This document shows, piece after piece, positions 59,761 through 64,000 of a stretch of DNA of 64,000 nucleotides. The notes below the pieces were generated by a model. The model had not been told where the DNA came from and made no database searches. It saw only the letters and a program-made list of their open reading frames with translations. Source of the DNA: an uncultured Muribaculaceae bacterium (GTDB lineage Bacteria > Bacteroidota > Bacteroidia > Bacteroidales > Muribaculaceae); assembly GCA_910578395.1 (NCBI GenBank), contig CAJTPZ010000002.1, positions 242-64,241 on the forward strand, written 5' to 3'. Position 1 is the first letter of the stretch. Each line of letters opens with the position of its first letter. The position numbers were made by a program, and so were the translations under genes.

Positions 59761-62700
59761 TTAGAACGTCAGCTGTACGCCTGCGGTGCAACGGAGTGTC
59801 TGCGGATATACGCTCGAGCCGCTGCGCTCCTCGAAGCCGGGGGCAAGACCGTTGATGGGAATCTCGGGATTCATGCCGCTGAACCTGGTGAAGGTATACA
59901 CGTCACGCAGTGTAAGATACAGACGGGCTTTCTGCAAATATCTGGTCCACTTCGAGGTGTTGAGATTGTAGCCGACCGAGATCGCCTCGATCTTCAGGAA
60001 TGACGCATCCTCAAGAAAGCGATCGGTGAGAAACTGCGAGTCCTTGATATCTTTGTTCTTCTCATACATCGGCTTGATAATGTTGTATGCGCTTTTTGAC
60101 TGCGCTATACCCATCTGCCAGGTGTAGTTGGAGATTGCATCGAAATTGAGCCATGATCTGAGTTGCAGGCCGAAATCGAAGTTGCGGTAACGCACCGTAT
60201 TGTTCCAGTTGGCGATGATTGCGGGGAATGCGTTGCCGGTGTAATACTTGTTGTCTTTCACAAGATTCTTGCTGTCGTGTACCGATACTACATCTCCGTC
60301 TTTCGTGTAGATAAGGAACTTGCCGTCCTCGTCAAGACCGGCGTAGCGATATAGGAAGAACTTGCCGAGTTCCGATCCCTCTCTAAGGCGTACATTGGCA
60401 CCGCTGCCATCACTGAAATCCTTATAGGAGAGCTCCTGATCGCTGAGGGCAAGTTTCACGATCTTGCCGGCATTATGCGAAATGTTGAACGTCGAAGTCC
60501 AACTGAAGTTTCTGTTCTGGACGGGAATGCCCCCGAGTTCTATTTCCCATCCGCGGTTGCGCATCACACCGATATTACGGTAGATCGAGTTGCACACATA
60601 AGGAGGCTGAGGAGCGTCGACAGAGAAAAGGAGATGGTCGATGTTGCGGTTATACCAGTCGAACTTGCCGAAAAGACGGTCATTGAAGAACGAGAAGTCG
60701 ACTCCCACGTCAAACTCCTTTTTCTCCTCCCACTGGAGATCGGGGTTCACGTTGTTTGCGGGTCCGTAGGCCGAAAGCCATTTGCCTGTCGTCTCATTGT
60801 ACCAGTTTCCGTAATCGTTGGTAAGGCGGCGTGCAGTGATGCCGTTGGGGATCGAGTTGTTGCCGGTTATACCGTAGGCGACACGTATCTTGAGATCGCT
60901 GAGCCAGTCGCGGGTGCTTTCCATGAAGTTCTCGCGGCTGATGCGCCAGCCTCCCGAAATAGCCCAGAAGTTACCCCAACGATGGTTTCTGCCGAACTTA
61001 CCGCTGCCTTCGTGACGGATAGATGCGCTGATCATATACTTGTCGTCGTAGCTATAGTTGGCACGCGCGAAATATGAGAGAAGAGCAGTTCTGACGCCCT
61101 TGCCCGAATTCATACTCACTCCGTTGACGTTACCCTCTTTGTAGAGAGTGCCTTCGCCTATATTCCACGGACCTATACCGTTTATTGAGAAATCGCCGTT
61201 GCTCACCGAAAAAGACTCCGAGCCGTCGTTCTGGTAATATGACCAGCCGGCGGTGGCATCAACGCGATGCTCCCTGTTGGCTCCGAACTCCTTGACATAG
61301 GTCAGATAAGCATCGAAATTCTTTTTGTTGTCCTTGCTGTAGCTGTGTGTGGCCTCTCCCCGGCGGTTGTTGTACCATGAATTCCAGTGACGGTGATCTT
61401 CATAGTAAACTCCATGGCTCGTCTCGCGGTCGATGTTGGCCGAACCCTGAAGGCTAAGACCGTCCCAGAGACGGATCTTGATTGTGGCGTTGGCAAGAAG
61501 CCAGTCCTTCTTATTATTGTTATAAGTATATTCTACCGCCGCGACGGGAGTGGTCTCTTTGTCGGCACCGGCCTCATACACATTAAGCTCATTGGGATTT
61601 GTCGGGCTGTAAAGAGGTATGGTGGGATTGAGTTTCATCGCACTGTTGATGGTACCTGTGCCGCCACGGGTATCGGCGTCTTTCTCGCGTGCCTGAATGC
61701 GCACGCCGATTTCGACGCGGCCGTCCCACAGCTTGTAGGTGGCGTTGATACGTCCCGAATAGTCCTTGCGGTTGTCGCCTATGATCACACCCTCGGCATC
61801 CTTATACATAAGCGACGAGTAAATCGACAGGTTTTCGGTACCTCCCTGAAGGGTGAGCATATGCTGTTGTGTGAAAGGATGATCCACGGTGACTTCGTCA
61901 TACCAGTCGGTGTTGCCTCCGAAGTCGGTCTGAGCAGGCTTGACGATATCAAGATACTCGTCTCTTGAAAGCATCTCCGGTTTTTTGCGGATAAACTCGG
62001 TAGTAAGCTCGCCGGTATAAGTCACGTTCACCCTGCCTGGCTTGCCCTTCTTAGTGGTCACGAGGATCACACCTGCCGCGGCGCGTGTGCCGTAGATAGC
62101 ACCTGCCGAACCGTCCTTTAACACATCGATGCTCTCAATATCCTCCTGGGCAAGCATACTGAGACTCCCTCCGGTCATACCGTCGATGATGACGAGAGGA
62201 CTTTGTGCGGCATTGATCGAACCAACGCCGCGAAGCTGGAAACTTGCGCCTGAGTTCGGCGAATTGGTGCCGTCGATTGTAAGACCCGCAATCTTACCTT
62301 GAAGAGCGGTTGCCACTGTAGCACCTCCGACACCGGTCATAAGATCTTCGCCCTTTATAGAAGTAATCGATGATGTCACCTGCTTTTTCTGAAGAGAACC
62401 GTAACCTATGACCACCACATCATCGAGTACCTTACTGTCGGGTTCGAGTTTTACGGAAAGTACACTCTTGCCTTTCACAGCCACAACCTGCGGCATATAG
62501 CCGATACTTGAAAATCTGAGCGATGCATTGTCAGGAACCTCAATGGAGAACTCTCCGTCGATATTGGTCGAGGTGCCGGATCCTGCCATATTATCAACCA
62601 TTACAGTAACTCCGATCACCGGATCTCCGTTGTCGGCATCTGTCACGACTCCGGTCACTTTGCGTTTAGGTGTATCGGATGGCGTTTCCTTGACCTGTTT

Positions 62701-63054
62701 GGATATGTTGCTCTTAAGTGAGATCTGTCGCCCGTTTATCACATAAGTCACACCTGTATTATTGAAAATCTGATCGAGAATCGCAGTCACAGGCTTGTTT
62801 TTAGCCGACACACTCACGCGGCGCCGGGTGTCAATGCCTTTGTTGTAGTAGAAGAATATATACTCGCTCTCCTTCTCGATTTTAGAAAGCACATCTTTGA
62901 CAGTCTTGTCCTTGACTTCTATTGTAAGCAGTTTATCGTGCACATTGGCAGAGCCGGATGCACCGGCTCCAAAAGAAACAAAACAGATGCAGAGAATCAT
63001 CACGGCTCGCATGGCTCTCCACATACATGAATTGTTCATGTAATTATTAATCAT
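59761..63054 (-). CDS. SusC/RagA TonB-linked outer-membrane receptor with STN domain
   Basis: This 1097-residue receptor has a signal peptide (about 12-32) and an STN domain (about 40-112, LTIEVKDKTVKDVLSKIEKE). A carboxypeptidase-regulatory-like domain (about 130-210, VVTDADNGDPVIGVTVMVDN) follows. The SusC plug has DDVVVIGYGSLQKKQVTSSI, VATALQGKIAGLTIDGTNSP and SIDVLKDGSAGAIYGTRAA. The barrel ends TAGVQLTF. The STN domain indicates signalling to the FecR-type anti-sigma protein encoded upstream. Translation may begin at the first Met or at Met6. Confidence 0.96.
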   Translation of the reverse strand: MINNYMNNSCMWRAMRAVMILCICFVSFGAGASGSANVHDKLLTIEVKDKTVKDVLSKIEKESEYIFFYYNKGIDTRRRVSVSAKNKPVTAILDQIFNNTGVTYVINGRQISLKSNISKQVKETPSDTPKRKVTGVVTDADNGDPVIGVTVMVDNMAGSGTSTNIDGEFSIEVPDNASLRFSSIGYMPQVVAVKGKSVLSVKLEPDSKVLDDVVVIGYGSLQKKQVTSSITSIKGEDLMTGVGGATVATALQGKIAGLTIDGTNSPNSGASFQLRGVGSINAAQSPLVIIDGMTGGSLSMLAQEDIESIDVLKDGSAGAIYGTRAAAGVILVTTKKGKPGRVNVTYTGELTTEFIRKKPEMLSRDEYLDIVKPAQTDFGGNTDWYDEVTVDHPFTQQHMLTLQGGTENLSIYSSLMYKDAEGVIIGDNRKDYSGRINATYKLWDGRVEIGVRIQAREKDADTRGGTGTINSAMKLNPTIPLYSPTNPNELNVYEAGADKETTPVAAVEYTYNNNKKDWLLANATIKIRLWDGLSLQGSANIDRETSHGVYYEDHRHWNSWYNNRRGEATHSYSKDNKKNFDAYLTYVKEFGANREHRVDATAGWSYYQNDGSESFSVSNGDFSINGIGPWNIGEGTLYKEGNVNGVSMNSGKGVRTALLSYFARANYSYDDKYMISASIRHEGSGKFGRNHRWGNFWAISGGWRISRENFMESTRDWLSDLKIRVAYGITGNNSIPNGITARRLTNDYGNWYNETTGKWLSAYGPANNVNPDLQWEEKKEFDVGVDFSFFNDRLFGKFDWYNRNIDHLLFSVDAPQPPYVCNSIYRNIGVMRNRGWEIELGGIPVQNRNFSWTSTFNISHNAGKIVKLALSDQELSYKDFSDGSGANVRLREGSELGKFFLYRYAGLDEDGKFLIYTKDGDVVSVHDSKNLVKDNKYYTGNAFPAIIANWNNTVRYRNFDFGLQLRSWLNFDAISNYTWQMGIAQSKSAYNIIKPMYEKNKDIKDSQFLTDRFLEDASFLKIEAISVGYNLNTSKWTRYLQKARLYLTLRDVYTFTRFSGMNPEIPINGLAPGFEERSGSSVYPQTLRCTAGVQLTF

Positions 63055-63099
63055 TATATTCGCATTAACTTTACTTGTTTAAGGTTTCTCTCTCTCCCG

Positions 63100-63142
63100 A
63101 CGGCCGGATATACCGTCAATATCATCCGGCCGTTTCTTTTTT
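63100..63142 (+). terminator. Plus-oriented terminator-like hairpin between FecR and SusC genes
   Basis: ACGGCCGGAT (63100-63109) pairs with ATCCGGCCGT (63124-63133), followed on the plus strand by TTCTTTTTT. Both flanking genes are on the minus strand, where the hairpin has no T-run after it. It could block antisense transcription or structure the SusC leader. Confidence 0.5.
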
Positions 63143-63222
63143 CATGGTTCTCTCTTTTCCATCGGCATTTGATTTTAACGGTTGGTTTATTTCTGTTGAG
63201 TCTTCGAACTGAATGTCCTGGA

Positions 63223-64000
63223 TTATTCTGGTCTCACATATATGCAGCCGTCTTCCTCATCGCACACTATCGGAACGGAATAGGCAATGACGGAAATCAC
63301 TTCTTCAAGGCTCCTTTTAAGGTCGAGTTTACCTGAGACTCTCATATCAGACACACCCGGTTCTACGACAAACCGGCGGCCATAGTAAAGCTCCAGTTTC
63401 TTAAATACTTCGCTAAGAGATTCATTGTCGTATATGAGCATATTATGTGTCCAGCTCACAAATGGCGCAACATCCACCTCGACCGGAGTACCCAACACTC
63501 CGACACTATCGACTGCCAGATACTGCCCGGGGGACATCGTCACTTCCTCACCTTTGCCGTTATCCACATTGACCGATCCACCAACAAGCACTACGTAGGC
63601 CTCAGTCTCTGCAGGATAAGCCGATACGTTGAACGTTGTACCTGTCACAATGACATTGAAATCGCGTGTAATGACCGTGAACGGCCTCTCAATATCGCAG
63701 GCGACTTCAAGATACGCCTCTCCCTCGACAATTATCTCACGCCTGTCATCTCTGAACTCCTGCGGATATACCACTCTCGTTCCGGAGTTTACCCACAACC
63801 TGGTGCCATCGGACAACAACATCTGCGACCGCCGGCCTTTAGGCACTATCAACTGGCTGTAGACCGCAGCCGCACCTGTATCGACACTTTTCGCTTTAGT
63901 GCTGACCGTGTCGGAATTGACCGTCAGATCTCCCTGTGCCGTATATACGATCTCAGCTTCCTCTCTTTCCACATCTATCCGCTCCTCATCAGAAATCATA
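63223..64000 (-). CDS. FecR family anti-sigma/transducer protein (N-terminus outside window)
   Basis: The visible 258 residues cover a FecR domain (about 45-150 of this fragment, VPKGRRSQMLLSDGTRLWVN and FNVIVTGTTFNVSAYPAETE) and a C-terminal DUF4974 domain (LSEVFKKLELYYGRRFVVEP to the end). The cytosolic anti-sigma segment and membrane helix must lie beyond the right edge, so the gene is cut, not truncated in nature. It lies directly upstream of the STN-containing SusC gene, and an ECF sigma gene is expected further upstream. Confidence 0.93.
   Translation of the reverse strand, partial: MISDEERIDVEREEAEIVYTAQGDLTVNSDTVSTKAKSVDTGAAAVYSQLIVPKGRRSQMLLSDGTRLWVNSGTRVVYPQEFRDDRREIIVEGEAYLEVACDIERPFTVITRDFNVIVTGTTFNVSAYPAETEAYVVLVGGSVNVDNGKGEEVTMSPGQYLAVDSVGVLGTPVEVDVAPFVSWTHNMLIYDNESLSEVFKKLELYYGRRFVVEPGVSDMRVSGKLDLKRSLEEVISVIAYSVPIVCDEEDGCIYVRPE

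Noticed and set aside
1..64000. tRNA, rRNA, CRISPR array, IS element or prophage
   Set aside because: Intergenic gaps are short and were inspected. None shows a cloverleaf, regular direct repeats, a transposase or an integrase. A tRNA or CRISPR search program would settle this.

Overview
The window looks like chromosomal DNA of a Bacteroidales bacterium, probably a gut Muribaculaceae-type organism (the family is an inference). The evidence is SusC/SusD-type and other TonB-dependent receptors, ECF sigma/FecR pairs, lipoproteins of Bacteroidota-specific families (DUF4249, NigD-like, DUF4836-like, DUF4919, DUF3078), a PPi-dependent phosphofructokinase, and promoters of the Bacteroidota type (TTTG or TTG, about 20 bases, then TAnnTTTG). 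I saw no tRNA, rRNA, insertion sequence, prophage or CRISPR array.

Layout. 1-5.9 kb: a TlpA-like lipoprotein, then on the minus strand a surface-signalling cassette of ECF sigma factor, very short anti-sigma, STN-containing TonB receptor and DUF4249 lipoprotein. 5.9-16.5 kb (minus): RecD-like helicase, EamA transporter, cysS, DUF3467 protein, NigD-like lipoprotein, LolD-like ATPase, a secreted tricorn-type protease and PPi-PFK. 16.6-24.9 kb: an uncharacterised ATP-grasp-like protein, DUF805 protein, Na/Pi cotransporter, a DUF4271-hemD-rnpA-yidD run, and a DUF3078 barrel with two small exported proteins. 25.2-34.4 kb (plus): a TonB receptor with a lipoprotein carrying a duplicated domain, a carboxynorspermidine-dehydrogenase-like enzyme, an exported endonuclease/exonuclease/phosphatase protein, a small protein with a T9SS-like tail, and a GH29 fucosidase. 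34.5-48.7 kb: acyl-CoA synthetase, CD225 and DUF2752 membrane proteins, lone HSDR_N protein, rsgA, DUF3127 protein, tgt, LptF/G permease, TPR protein, eno, nadC, greA, HIT protein, a cysteine-free TlpA-like lipoprotein and a GT4 glycosyltransferase. 48.7-57.8 kb (minus): aroQ, MBL hydrolase, RsmI-like methylase, trmD, serA, serC, then a four-gene unit of DUF4836-like lipoprotein, divergent ABC ATPase, permease and DUF4919 protein. 58-64 kb (minus): SusD, STN-containing SusC, and a FecR protein cut by the window edge.

How the genes work together. Two modules follow the ECF sigma/anti-sigma/STN-receptor logic, in which occupancy of the receptor is signalled to the anti-sigma factor. The receptor-lipoprotein pair at 25.2-30.0 kb lacks both a regulator and a SusD protein. 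The observations I consider most worth following are this pair, the promoter-plus-terminator unit upstream of greA (a candidate small RNA or attenuator), the uncharacterised four-gene ABC unit, the ATP-grasp-like protein, the tricorn protease with a correctly spaced catalytic tetrad, and a Tgt that lacks its three zinc cysteines.
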